Shown piece after piece: positions 51,569 to 60,375 of a stretch of DNA of 64,000 nucleotides. The notes under the pieces were generated by a model. It was not told where the DNA came from. It ran no database searches and saw nothing but the letters and a program-made list of their open reading frames with translations. Source of the DNA: an uncultured Flavobacteriaceae bacterium (lineage in GTDB: Bacteria; Bacteroidota; Bacteroidia; Flavobacteriales; Flavobacteriaceae); contig CANMSH010000005.1 in the NCBI GenBank assembly GCA_947500525.1, forward strand, positions 186,001-250,000, read 5' to 3'. The translations under genes and the position numbers were made by a program. Numbering within the stretch: the stretch's first letter is position 1; every line of letters begins with the position of its first letter.

Positions 51569-52687
51569 ATGAAGTTTTTAATATGTACCTCATTGGTTCT
51601 AATAGTAATTGGATGCCAAACAAAAAAAGAACAATCCCTTTCACTAGCAGTTCCTACAGAATTTTATGTAGGTACGTATACAGATGGAAATAGTCAGGGT
51701 ATTTATAAATATTTGTTGAAACAAAATGGAAGCCTAGAAAAGATTGGACTTGCAGCAACAACAGAAAACCCTTCTTTTCTTACGTTTAGTACTGATAAAA
51801 AGTACCTAATTGCGGTAAACGAAATAAGTAATAAAGATACTGTTGGTACGGTCAGTTCCTTCCTAATAAAAAAGGATTCCCTACAATTAATTAATACGGT
51901 TTCCTCGGGTGGCGCCCACCCTTGTCATATAACCATAAATGATCAAAACTATATTACGGTAGCAAATTATACCGGCGGAAACATTGGTTTATTACGAATA
52001 TCTGAAAAGGGTGTTCTAAGTAATTTATTAGATATACAGCAACATACGGGTAAAGGAACAACAGATCGACAAAAATCACCACATGCGCATTCTTCTTGGT
52101 TTATACCGAATAATAATGAAATTATATCTGTTGACCTTGGTACGAACGAACTTTGGTTTTCAAACTTAGATATTTCTTCAAAAAAATTGTCATTCTCTTC
52201 ACAACAAAAATTAAAAATGGACGATGGTGCTGGACCACGCCATTTAACAATTCATCCGAATAACAAATGGATATATGTATTAAATGAGTTGAATGGTACA
52301 ATCACCTTGGTTCAAAAAGATTCAGATGGTATCTATGCTAAAAGCGCTGCTATTTCTACATTGCCCGAAGGTTATAATCAAACAAATTCAAGCGCAGATA
52401 TTCATATTTCTAGTGATGGAAATTTTGTGTACGCTTCGAATAGAGGCCCTAATAACATTGCCATTTTTAAAACGAATTCAGAGAACGGAGCATTAACTTT
52501 AATAGGTCATGAATCCACCAGAGGTGAAGCTCCAAGAAATTTTTCACTCTCGCCTAACGAAAAGTACATACTTGTAGCAAATCAAAATACAAACAATATT
52601 ATTTCCTTTACGAGAAATTCTGAAACAGGATTGTTAACTTTTGTTGATGAAATTGAGGCGCCAAAGCCTGTATGTATATTATTTTAA
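51569..52687 (+). CDS. Lactonase family protein (seven-bladed propeller), lipoprotein
   Basis: The protein has 372 residues with a lipoprotein signal ending at Cys16 (VIGC). The mature part is a propeller of the YbhE/6-phosphogluconolactonase group (COG2706), with YVGTYTDGNSQGIY at the first strand, GGAHPCHITIN, SPHAHSSWF and GPRHLTIHPNNKWIYVLNEL. The E. coli homologue hydrolyses 6-phosphogluconolactone in the cytoplasm; a lipoprotein form would act outside, so its substrate is probably different. A terminator follows. Confidence 0.85.
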   Translation: MKFLICTSLVLIVIGCQTKKEQSLSLAVPTEFYVGTYTDGNSQGIYKYLLKQNGSLEKIGLAATTENPSFLTFSTDKKYLIAVNEISNKDTVGTVSSFLIKKDSLQLINTVSSGGAHPCHITINDQNYITVANYTGGNIGLLRISEKGVLSNLLDIQQHTGKGTTDRQKSPHAHSSWFIPNNNEIISVDLGTNELWFSNLDISSKKLSFSSQQKLKMDDGAGPRHLTIHPNNKWIYVLNELNGTITLVQKDSDGIYAKSAAISTLPEGYNQTNSSADIHISSDGNFVYASNRGPNNIAIFKTNSENGALTLIGHESTRGEAPRNFSLSPNEKYILVANQNTNNIISFTRNSETGLLTFVDEIEAPKPVCILF

Positions 52688-52688
52688 C

Positions 52689-52718
52689 AAAAAATCCCAC
52701 CAGAATGTGGGATTTTTT
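52689..52718. terminator. Bidirectional intrinsic terminator
   Basis: AAAAAATCCCAC (52689-52700) pairs with GTGGGATTTTTT (52707-52718) around a 6-base loop between the convergent lactonase and transaldolase genes. Confidence 0.88.
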
Positions 52719-52738
52719 GTTTTTTACGTTTAGTACTC

Positions 52739-53392
52739 TTAATTACCTTTTTTAAAGTCAGCCAAAAATTTAGCTAAACCTATATCCGTTAAGGGATGTT
52801 TTAACAAGCCGTCAATCGCTTTTAGCGGACCTGTCATTACATCGGCTCCTATTTTAGCACAATCCATAATGTGCATGGTATGGCGAACAGAAGCTGCTAG
52901 TATTTGTGTCTCAAAACCATAATTATCATAGATCAAACGTATCTCTTGAATTAAACCTAGACCATCTGTAGAAATATCATCTAATCTCCCTATAAATGGA
53001 GACATATATGTAGCTCCAGCTTTTGCCGCTAATAAGGCTTGTCCCGCCGAAAAAACCAAAGTTACATTTGTTTTAATTCCTTTATCAGAAAAATATTTAC
53101 ATGCCTTTACACCATCTTTAATCATTGGTATTTTAACCACTATTTGTGGGTTTAAATTTGCCAACTCTTCTCCTTCTTTGATCATTCCTTCATAATCTGT
53201 AGCAATGACTTCGGCGCTCACATCACCATCCACAATTTCACAAATCGCTTTATAGTGATTTTTAATGTTTTCACTCCCTGTGATTCCTTCTTTTGCCATT
53301 AAGGATGGATTCGTAGTTACACCATCTAAAATACCTAAAGCTTGTGCTTCTTTGATTTGTTCTAAATTCGCTGTATCAATAAAAAATTTCAT
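52739..53392 (-). CDS. Transaldolase, small (fructose-6-phosphate aldolase-like) form
   Basis: The protein has 217 residues, a small TIM-barrel transaldolase. It has [27 protein letters not shown], the Schiff-base lysine K87 in VVKIPM and the GADVMTGP stretch. The length fits the short class (TalC/FSA). It transfers dihydroxyacetone units between sugar phosphates in the pentose phosphate pathway or cleaves fructose 6-phosphate; which of the two cannot be told here. It stands alone on the minus strand with its own upstream gap. Confidence 0.9.
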   Translation of the reverse strand: MKFFIDTANLEQIKEAQALGILDGVTTNPSLMAKEGITGSENIKNHYKAICEIVDGDVSAEVIATDYEGMIKEGEELANLNPQIVVKIPMIKDGVKACKYFSDKGIKTNVTLVFSAGQALLAAKAGATYMSPFIGRLDDISTDGLGLIQEIRLIYDNYGFETQILAASVRHTMHIMDCAKIGADVMTGPLKAIDGLLKHPLTDIGLAKFLADFKKGN

Positions 53393-53489
53393 GTTTCCTT
53401 TTAAATTTTGTCAAATATAATGCTTCCTAAAAGCATGTATAAAAAGATAACGCTTAATTTATTAACATGTTTTACAGTTTTAAAAAGCC

Positions 53490-54293
53490 TTAGAGCTTAT
53501 AATGATTCATAAGCAACCTTTCATACATCTTATCTGGGAGTAAACGTTTTAAAACGATAGAGAATTTCTCCATAAAGGCACCTACTTTGTAATGTCCTTT
53601 GGTTGATGTTGATTGAATGATTTCGAATATCGATTTAGCCATTACTTCTGGCGACATACCTTTGCTTACATCTGCGTCCATCAAGGCCAAATTTTCTGCA
53701 TATTTTTCTTTGTAAGCTGAATCTTCAAAAACAGGTGTATGATATCTCCCAGCAGCTATATTAGTTGCAAAATCACCAGGTGCGACATTCGTAATATCAA
53801 TTCCAAAAGGTTTAACTTCCATTCTAGTTGCTTCAGTTATTAACTCAAGAGCTCCTTTTGTTGCCGAGTATACACCACGAAAAGGTAGTCCCATATACCC
53901 TGCAATCGACGTAATATTTACAATCAATCCCTTACGCTGCTTCCTCATTTGTGGTAAGACCGCTTTCATCATATCTATGGCACCAAAAAAGTTTGTGTCA
54001 AATACTTTACGCATTTCATCAGTAGGAGTATCTTCTATGGGTCCTGTAATACCCATACCTGCATTATTTATTAATACATCTATTCGATTTTCATTTGCAA
54101 TTACTTTCTCAATCGCGTTATTAATAGATTCGATATCTGTTACATCTAAAGAGATCATTTTTAAACCATTTATCTCTTTTTCTTGGGGATTACGACTTGT
54201 TCCATAAACAGTCATCCCCTTTTTAAATAGATACTCTCCAATACTTTTACCAATACCAGAAGATGCACCGGTAATTAAAATAACTTTAGACAT
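53490..54293 (-). CDS. Short-chain dehydrogenase/reductase
   Basis: The protein has 267 residues from the ATG at 54293. A longer frame to 54377 would take in 28 residues that do not fit a dehydrogenase start. The pattern is classical: GASSGIG at 9-15 binds NAD(P), NNAGMG near 77-81, and the catalytic S129, Y142 and K146 (YSATK). The substrate is unknown, with a C-terminal extension as in lipid-acting members. It ends about 84 bases before the SRP RNA gene, on the same strand. Confidence 0.88.
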   Translation of the reverse strand: MSKVILITGASSGIGKSIGEYLFKKGMTVYGTSRNPQEKEINGLKMISLDVTDIESINNAIEKVIANENRIDVLINNAGMGITGPIEDTPTDEMRKVFDTNFFGAIDMMKAVLPQMRKQRKGLIVNITSIAGYMGLPFRGVYSATKGALELITEATRMEVKPFGIDITNVAPGDFATNIAAGRYHTPVFEDSAYKEKYAENLALMDADVSKGMSPEVMAKSIFEIIQSTSTKGHYKVGAFMEKFSIVLKRLLPDKMYERLLMNHYKL

Positions 54294-54376
54294 AGATTCA
54301 ATAAATATGAACAAATGTAAGTAAATGTGTAACAAAATAGAATGTTTCTGTACTAATGAAGAGAATTTCGTGTACA

Positions 54377-54477
54377 AAAAAAGGCAAGCTACCTACATCA
54401 CACCGCTACGACCTAATACCTTTGCTGCATTCCTGCCCTGGAGGATTCAAAGGGAGCTGGTTGTGTAGGACTTGCCC
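54377..54477 (-). ncRNA. ffs: Signal recognition particle RNA, small bacterial type
   Basis: On the minus strand the RNA begins near 54476 with GGGCAAG, and its end pairs with it (CTTGCC at 54388-54383), followed by a run of T (54382-54376) as a terminator. The apical region holds CAGGGCAGGAATGCAGCAAA, close to the conserved loop that binds Ffh in 4.5S RNA. A promoter-like TAACTTTG lies just upstream at 54489-54482. A plus-strand open frame at 54356-54538 is therefore not a gene. With Ffh and FtsY the RNA targets membrane proteins. Confidence 0.9.
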
Positions 54478-54481
54478 GGTG

Positions 54482-54489
54482 CAAAGTTA
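54482..54489 (-). promoter_or_regulatory. -7 promoter element of the SRP RNA gene
   Basis: On the minus strand TAACTTTG matches TAnnTTTG exactly. Transcription would start about 6 bases further on, at the first base of the RNA stem, which supports both calls. Confidence 0.7.
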
Positions 54490-54576
54490 CACTCAATTTC
54501 TAATTTTCCTACTGTTTTTACACTTTTTTAGTTCATAAAAAAAACGTGAAAAATAAGTAGCTAACACTTAAATAAT

Positions 54577-54584
54577 TATATTTG
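54577..54584 (+). promoter_or_regulatory. -7 promoter element of the DUF4199 gene
   Basis: TATATTTG matches TAnnTTTG exactly, 22 bases before the ATG at 54607. Confidence 0.55.
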
Positions 54585-54606
54585 TTCAACTCAAAAAACT
54601 AACAAA

Positions 54607-55131
54607 ATGGAAGATCAACAAAAACCAACGAAAAAAATTGCCTTAAATTATGGTGTCTACTTCGGATTCGCTTCAATTCTTTTGAGCGTCATTATGTACG
54701 CCATGGGTAAACAACATGAACAAGGATGGGAAGTTACCGTGATAAGTCTTGCCATTATGGCTACTATTATTGTTTTGGGTATTAAAAAATTCAAAGATAT
54801 GAATGGTGGCTTTATGACCTTAGGACAAGGTTTAAAAACTGGTGTTGGTATTGCCTTAATTGGAGGTATTATTAGCATTATATATACACTCATTTTTATG
54901 AACTTTATTGAACCTGACTCTTTCGAAAAAGGAGTCGAAATCGCGCGTCAAAAAATGCTTGACAATCCTAACCTAAGTGAAGAACAAATAGATGCTCAAA
55001 TGGAAATGGTTGAGAAATTCTCAGGGCCTGGTACTATTGCTATTTTCGGATTGTTATGGACCTTGTTTTTAGGATTTATTTTTTCTTTAATCGGATCAGC
55101 AATTTTACAAAAGAAAGAAAACGTATATTAA
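54607..55131 (+). CDS. DUF4199 membrane protein
   Basis: The protein has 174 residues with four membrane helices (about 12-30, 40-58, 78-100 and 142-165). The pattern NYGVYFGFASILLSVIMY, GGFMTLGQGLKTGVGIALIGGII and a central polar loop with helix-forming residues is DUF4199, a Bacteroidota membrane family of unknown role. It lies 15 bases upstream of the GT2 gene, a neighbour arrangement common in Flavobacteriia, so it may help that enzyme in the membrane. Confidence 0.85.
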   Translation: MEDQQKPTKKIALNYGVYFGFASILLSVIMYAMGKQHEQGWEVTVISLAIMATIIVLGIKKFKDMNGGFMTLGQGLKTGVGIALIGGIISIIYTLIFMNFIEPDSFEKGVEIARQKMLDNPNLSEEQIDAQMEMVEKFSGPGTIAIFGLLWTLFLGFIFSLIGSAILQKKENVY

Positions 55132-55146
55132 GATTTATTCGAACAT

Positions 55147-56094
55147 ATGGACATATCAGTAGTTATTCCACTACTTAATGAGGAAGAATCCTTATTAGAA
55201 TTACATGATTGGATTGCAAAAGTTATGCAATCCAATCAATTTTTATACGAAATTATCTTCATTGATGATGGGAGTACCGATAAATCTTGGCATATTATTA
55301 AAGAGCTATCAGGCAATAATCCATCTGTAAAAGGTATTAAATTTCAAAAGAATTATGGTAAGTCACAAGCGCTGAACATTGGCTTTAAAAAAGCAATAGG
55401 TGATGTAATAATAACGATGGATGCCGATTTGCAAGATAGCCCAGATGAAATTCCTGAACTCTATAAAATGATTACTGAAGATAATCTTGATTTGGTTTCT
55501 GGTTGGAAAAAAAAGCGTTACGATTCTAAAATTAGAAAAAACCTGCCCTCAAAGCTCTTCAATGCCGCAGCAAGGTTGACTTCAGGATTAAAATTACATG
55601 ATTTCAATTGTGGTTTAAAAGCCTACAGAAATGATGTTGTGAAAAATGTTGATGTATATGGTGAAATGCATCGCTATATACCTGTGCTAGCTAAAAATGA
55701 AGGATTCGATAGAATCGATGAAAAAATTGTGCAACACCAAGCAAGAAAGTATGGCGTTACCAAATTTGGAATGGATCGTTTTATAAACGGATTTTTAGAC
55801 CTTATCAGCATTTGGTTTCTATCGCGATTTGGTAAAAGGCCTATGCATCTGTTTGGTCTATTAGGTAGTATTGCGTTTTTTATAGGTTTGTGTTTTGTAG
55901 TGTATCTAGGCATAGATAAGTTGTTTTTGAATCCTACTGGAAGACTCATTACAGATCGCCCCCAGTTTTATATTGCCTTAGTTACCATGATTCTTGGAAC
56001 ACAATTATTTTTGGCAGGTTTTCTTGGAGAACTCCTTGTTAGAAGTAAGACCAATGAACGACGCTATAAAGTAAGTGATGAAGTAAATCTATAA
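55147..56094 (+). CDS. Glycosyltransferase family 2, polyprenyl-phosphate type
   Basis: The protein has 315 residues. The GT2 domain (about 1-215) has VVIPLLNEEESL, IDDGSTDKSW and the metal-binding DADLQDSPDEIPE, and two membrane helices follow at about 235-260 and 275-300. The layout matches dolichyl/undecaprenyl-phosphate sugar transferases (GtrB/DPM1-like), which attach a sugar to a lipid carrier in the membrane. The donor and role are unknown. It follows the DUF4199 gene closely and is followed by an inverted repeat at 56105-56128. Confidence 0.88.
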   Translation: MDISVVIPLLNEEESLLELHDWIAKVMQSNQFLYEIIFIDDGSTDKSWHIIKELSGNNPSVKGIKFQKNYGKSQALNIGFKKAIGDVIITMDADLQDSPDEIPELYKMITEDNLDLVSGWKKKRYDSKIRKNLPSKLFNAAARLTSGLKLHDFNCGLKAYRNDVVKNVDVYGEMHRYIPVLAKNEGFDRIDEKIVQHQARKYGVTKFGMDRFINGFLDLISIWFLSRFGKRPMHLFGLLGSIAFFIGLCFVVYLGIDKLFLNPTGRLITDRPQFYIALVTMILGTQLFLAGFLGELLVRSKTNERRYKVSDEVNL

Positions 56095-56104
56095 CCGAAT
56101 GCTC

Positions 56105-56128
56105 CTCTTTTATTAGCTTATAAAAGAG
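56105..56128. repeat. 9-base inverted repeat after the GT2 gene
   Basis: CTCTTTTAT (56105-56113) and ATAAAAGAG (56120-56128) are perfect inverted copies with a 6-base loop. No T run follows, so it is at most a weak terminator. Confidence 0.4.
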
Positions 56129-56148
56129 ACAGACATTGCTAAATTTAG

Positions 56149-56156
56149 TACCTTTG
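56149..56156 (+). promoter_or_regulatory. -7 promoter element of the phosphosugar mutase operon
   Basis: TACCTTTG matches TAnnTTTG exactly, 23 bases before the ATG at 56180. Confidence 0.55.
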
Positions 56157-56179
56157 TTTTAGTACAGAAAAAGAAACTT

Positions 56180-57898
56180 ATGGATGAGAATGCAATTTTA
56201 AAAAAAGCTAAGTTATGGCTTCAACCACCCTTTGATTCATCAACTCAACAGGAAATAGAACAACTTGTTTCTAGCAATTCTAACGAACTTGTAGATAGAT
56301 TCTATAAAGATATGGAATTCGGCACTGGCGGTATGAGAGGAATTATGGGCGCTGGTACCAATAGAATAAACAAATATACCCTTGGTAGAGCCACACAAGG
56401 TTTAACAAACTATCTTAAAAAATCTTTCCCAAATAAAGAGTTGAAAGTAGCTATAGCTTATGATTGTCGACATAATAGTGACACATTCGCCAAAGTTGTA
56501 GCTGATGTTTTTTCAGCTAATAATATAAAAGTGTTTTTATTCGAAGAGTTACGTCCTACTCCCGAATTATCATTTGCAGTTCGTCATCTTAATTGTGATG
56601 CCGGTATCGTGTTGACTGCATCTCACAACCCTCCAGAATACAATGGCTATAAAGTTTACTGGAATGACGGAGGTCAAATCGTACCACCAGAAGATGCAGC
56701 CATCATTAAAGAGGTGAATAATTTAGGATTTGATGACATCAATTTCAATTCGAATGAACAATTAATTCAGCATATTGGTAAAGATGTTGATAAAGTATTT
56801 ATTGAAGCATGTGTACAAAATGGAACATTTAACACTTCTAATAAAGGTGAGCTGAAAATAGTTTTTACTTCCCTGCATGGAACCTCAATAGTTTCAATTC
56901 CGGAAGCCCTGAAAAAAGCAGGGTTTAAGGATGTTAATATTGTTAAAGAACAGAAAAAGCCCAATGGCGATTTCCCAACAGTTACCTCTCCAAATCCAGA
57001 AGAACCAGAAGCCTTAAAAATGGCAATTGATTTAGCTAACAAAATCAATGCAGATATAGTTATAGGAACTGATCCCGATTGTGATAGATTGGGAATTGCT
57101 GTTCGAGACTTAGATGGAAATATGAAGTTACTTAATGGTAACCAAACCATGAGTGTCATGACGAATTATCTTATCAAACAATGGTATCAAGATGGCAGAC
57201 TCAATGGGAAGCAGTTTGTTGGTTCGACGATTGTTTCTACTAATTTAGTTACCGATATTGCAAAAAGTTATAATGTTGAAACCAAAATTGGACTTACTGG
57301 CTTCAAATGGATCGCCAAAATGATTCGTGATTTTGAACATCAAGAATTTATTGGTGGTGGGGAAGAGAGTTTTGGCTATATGGTTGGTGATTTTGTAAGA
57401 GATAAAGACGCGGTTACAGCAACAGTCCTTGCCTGCGAAATAGCCATTGATGCAAAGAATAATAGTTCATCTTTTTACAAAGAATTGTTGAACATCTACG
57501 AAAAACACAGTTTCTATAAAGAGCACTTGATTTCACTCGTAAAAAAAGGTGCTGAAGGTGCAGCAACCATAAAGCAAATGATGATTGATTTGCGCAGTTC
57601 TCCCCTACAAGAAATTGATGGGTCAAAAGTAGAATATCTATATGACTATCAAAATTCTGTTAAGAAGAACTTAGTGACAGGTGAAAGTGAAACTATTGAT
57701 ATCCCCACTTCTAATGTATTAATATATCAAACTAAAGATGGTACGCGCGTAGCAGCGAGACCTAGTGGAACAGAACCAAAAATTAAATTTTATTTCAGCG
57801 TAAATTTACCTTTAGATGCTATTTCCAATGCAGTTACCGTTGAGAAATTGCTTGACCAAAAAATTGAACGGATTATTAAAGAATTGAAGTTAGATTAA
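56180..57898 (+). CDS. Phosphoglucomutase/phosphomannomutase family enzyme
   Basis: The protein has 572 residues. It has the alpha-D-phosphohexomutase pattern: EFGTGGMRGIMG near 45-56, the phosphoserine loop TASHNPPEYNGYK, the metal-binding GTDPDCDRLG, GGGEESFGYM and the C-terminal RPSGTEPKIKFY. It moves phosphate between C1 and C6 of glucose or mannose. The long form is typical of PgcA/ManB of Bacteroidota and Firmicutes. Its stop overlaps the start of the exporter gene by one base. Confidence 0.92.
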   Translation: MDENAILKKAKLWLQPPFDSSTQQEIEQLVSSNSNELVDRFYKDMEFGTGGMRGIMGAGTNRINKYTLGRATQGLTNYLKKSFPNKELKVAIAYDCRHNSDTFAKVVADVFSANNIKVFLFEELRPTPELSFAVRHLNCDAGIVLTASHNPPEYNGYKVYWNDGGQIVPPEDAAIIKEVNNLGFDDINFNSNEQLIQHIGKDVDKVFIEACVQNGTFNTSNKGELKIVFTSLHGTSIVSIPEALKKAGFKDVNIVKEQKKPNGDFPTVTSPNPEEPEALKMAIDLANKINADIVIGTDPDCDRLGIAVRDLDGNMKLLNGNQTMSVMTNYLIKQWYQDGRLNGKQFVGSTIVSTNLVTDIAKSYNVETKIGLTGFKWIAKMIRDFEHQEFIGGGEESFGYMVGDFVRDKDAVTATVLACEIAIDAKNNSSSFYKELLNIYEKHSFYKEHLISLVKKGAEGAATIKQMMIDLRSSPLQEIDGSKVEYLYDYQNSVKKNLVTGESETIDIPTSNVLIYQTKDGTRVAARPSGTEPKIKFYFSVNLPLDAISNAVTVEKLLDQKIERIIKELKLD

Positions 57899-59733
57899 TG
57901 AGTCATTTTACGAATATTCTTAGATATGCAAAGCCTTACAAAAGGTTTGCAATAGGGCATATCATTTCTAATGTTTTCTTTGCCTTATTCGGCACCTTAT
58001 CATTCGTTGCATTAAAGCCAATGTTAGATGTAATCTTCAAAAAAGACAAAATCGTTCCGAACACGGAGCCCAAATTTACCAATCTATTTGAAATTGGAGA
58101 GTTTATTGAAAGTTATTCGACATATCACATGAATCAATATACGGGAGGTGATGATTCTAAAGCTTTAATTTTTGTCGTATGCTTAATTATTGTAATGTTT
58201 TTATTAAAAAACATATTTGGATATTTAGCCAATTATTTTTTGGTGTTTTTGCGGAATGGTGTCATTAGGGATCTTCGCAATACAGTGTATAAAAAAACAA
58301 TGGATTTACCCCTGTCTTTTTTCTCAGAAAAACGGAAAGGTGACATTTTAGCGAGAGTGACCAGTGACGTAGGAGATCTCCAATATTCATTTTTATCTGT
58401 TTTAGAATTGATTGTGAGAGAACCATTAACAATTATTTTTACATTGATAGCTATGCTAGTGATCAGTGCGAAACTCACCCTATTTATCTTTCTTTTTATT
58501 CCTATTATGGGATTCATTATTTCGGCAATAGGTAAAAGTTTAAAGAGAAAATCAGACCGAGTTCAAAAAGAGCAAGGCACCTTTCTTTCTAATTTAGAAG
58601 AGACCTTAACAGGTTTACGTATTATAAAGGGATTCAACGCCGAAGATAAATTTAATGAAAAATTTCAAGCATCGACAACTCGATTTTATAACTTTTCTAA
58701 TAAGCTCTTAAACCGTCAAAATCTAGCATCTCCAGCGAGTGAATTTTTAGGTATTTGCATGATCGCTGTTATACTTTGGTATGGAGGAAATTTGGTTCTT
58801 AATGGCGATAACTCCTCAGGATTAAACGGAAGTACATTTCTTGTCTACATGGGTTTATCTTATAATATTTTAACTCCTGCAAAGGCCATTTCTAGAGGTC
58901 TTTACAACATCAAAAAAGGAGGCGCTGCCGCGGAAAGAATACAAGAAATTATTGATACTGAAAACCCATTAACAGATAAAGAGAATGCGATCGATATAAA
59001 AGGGTTTAATAATGAAATCATTTTTGATGACATCTCTTTTAAGTACGATAATGAATTTGTCTTAGAGAATTTTACACTTAGAGTACCAAAGGGAAAGACA
59101 ATTGCTTTAGTTGGCCAATCTGGTAGCGGAAAATCAACTTTGGCGAACCTTATTACTCGATTTTATGATGTTGATAAAGGTGCAATAAAAATTGATGCTA
59201 TAGATATTCGAGATATTACCAAAAAATCGCTTCGTAAACAGTTAGGGATTGTTACGCAAGATGCAATTTTATTTAATGATTCTATAAAAAACAATTTATT
59301 ACTTGGTGTTGATGGTGCCTCTGACGAGGAAATCATTGACGCACTTAAAGTTGCCAATGCTTGGGAGTTTGTAAAGGATTTAAAAGGTGGTATTGACTTT
59401 AATATTGGTGATGCAGGAACTAAATTATCTGGAGGTCAAAAACAACGATTGAGTATCGCCAGAGCAGTATTAAAAAACCCTCCAATAATGATTCTAGATG
59501 AAGCAACCTCAGCATTGGATACAGAATCAGAGAGCATTGTGCAGGTCGCACTGGAAAACATGATGCGAAACAGAACTTCAATTGTTATTGCACATCGTCT
59601 CTCTACCATTCAAAAGGCAGATATGATTGTTGTTTTGGAAAAGGGAGTAATTATCGAACAAGGTAAGCATGATGAGCTCCTCGCTAAAAATGGTGTTTAT
59701 AAAAAACTTGTCGAGATGCAATCGCTATCTTAA
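57898..59733 (+). CDS. ABC exporter, fused permease and ATPase (MsbA-like)
   Basis: The protein has 611 residues. Six membrane helices lie in the first 340 residues, with a loop of about 45 residues after the first helix. The nucleotide domain has Walker A GQSGSGKST, signature LSGGQKQRLS and Walker B IMILDEATSALD with the catalytic glutamate present. The family exports lipids such as lipid A core or multidrug substrates. MsbA is the best guess by length and context. It overlaps the mutase gene by one base, so they form an operon, perhaps with the nitroreductase gene. Confidence 0.88.
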   Translation: MSHFTNILRYAKPYKRFAIGHIISNVFFALFGTLSFVALKPMLDVIFKKDKIVPNTEPKFTNLFEIGEFIESYSTYHMNQYTGGDDSKALIFVVCLIIVMFLLKNIFGYLANYFLVFLRNGVIRDLRNTVYKKTMDLPLSFFSEKRKGDILARVTSDVGDLQYSFLSVLELIVREPLTIIFTLIAMLVISAKLTLFIFLFIPIMGFIISAIGKSLKRKSDRVQKEQGTFLSNLEETLTGLRIIKGFNAEDKFNEKFQASTTRFYNFSNKLLNRQNLASPASEFLGICMIAVILWYGGNLVLNGDNSSGLNGSTFLVYMGLSYNILTPAKAISRGLYNIKKGGAAAERIQEIIDTENPLTDKENAIDIKGFNNEIIFDDISFKYDNEFVLENFTLRVPKGKTIALVGQSGSGKSTLANLITRFYDVDKGAIKIDAIDIRDITKKSLRKQLGIVTQDAILFNDSIKNNLLLGVDGASDEEIIDALKVANAWEFVKDLKGGIDFNIGDAGTKLSGGQKQRLSIARAVLKNPPIMILDEATSALDTESESIVQVALENMMRNRTSIVIAHRLSTIQKADMIVVLEKGVIIEQGKHDELLAKNGVYKKLVEMQSLS

Positions 59734-59743
59734 ATAAAAATAC

Positions 59744-60373
59744 ATGAATATTATAAAAAGTTTAGAATGGCGTTATGCCTGTAAAAAATTTGATGGTACA
59801 AAATTTTTGACCGATCAACAAATAGAAACCATCACAAATGCATTTAATCTTACGGCCACCTCTTTTGGTTTACAACCAATAAAACTATTAGTTATAAATA
59901 ATAAAGAAATTCAAGAAAGTTTGGTTGCACATTCGTTTGGACAACAGCAAGTCGCTAACGCTTCTCATCTTCTTGTAATATGTATTCAAGATTATTTTAC
60001 CCTAGATGATATTGACGCTTATTTTGATTTAGAAAAAGAAATACGAAATACATCAGAAGAAATTCTGAAAAAATATAGAGATCAACTAAAAGGTATTTTT
60101 GAAAACAAATCGACCATAGAAAAACAAAAATCGGCTATCAACCAAGCCTATATTGCATTAGGTAACCTTATGACTGTTTGTGCTATCGAACGTATTGATG
60201 CTTGCCCAATGGAAGGGTTTAATGCTCAAAAATATGATGAAATTTTAAAATTAAAGGAACAAAATTTAAAGTCAGTGCTCTTATTACCAATTGGGTATCG
60301 TGCCCAAGATGATTTTATGAGTACGCTCAAAAAGGTTAGAAAACCAATATCAGAAACTATTATCAATTTGTAA
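59744..60373 (+). CDS. Nitroreductase family NAD(P)H-dependent oxidoreductase
   Basis: The protein has 209 residues. It has the NfsB-like pattern: LEWRYACKKFDG near 6-17, FGLQPIKLLVI, QAYIALGNLMTVCAIERIDACPMEGF and a C-terminal basic LKKVRKP. The family binds FMN and reduces nitroaromatics, quinones or other small acceptors. The physiological substrate is unknown. It lies 10 bases after the exporter gene and 2 bases before pepD, so it is in the middle of an operon. Confidence 0.88.
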   Translation: MNIIKSLEWRYACKKFDGTKFLTDQQIETITNAFNLTATSFGLQPIKLLVINNKEIQESLVAHSFGQQQVANASHLLVICIQDYFTLDDIDAYFDLEKEIRNTSEEILKKYRDQLKGIFENKSTIEKQKSAINQAYIALGNLMTVCAIERIDACPMEGFNAQKYDEILKLKEQNLKSVLLLPIGYRAQDDFMSTLKKVRKPISETIINL

Positions 60374-60375
60374 TT

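Noticed and set aside
54356..54538. Plus-strand open frame of 60 codons
   Set aside because: It lies over the SRP RNA gene and encodes no recognisable protein; the RNA gene explains the sequence.
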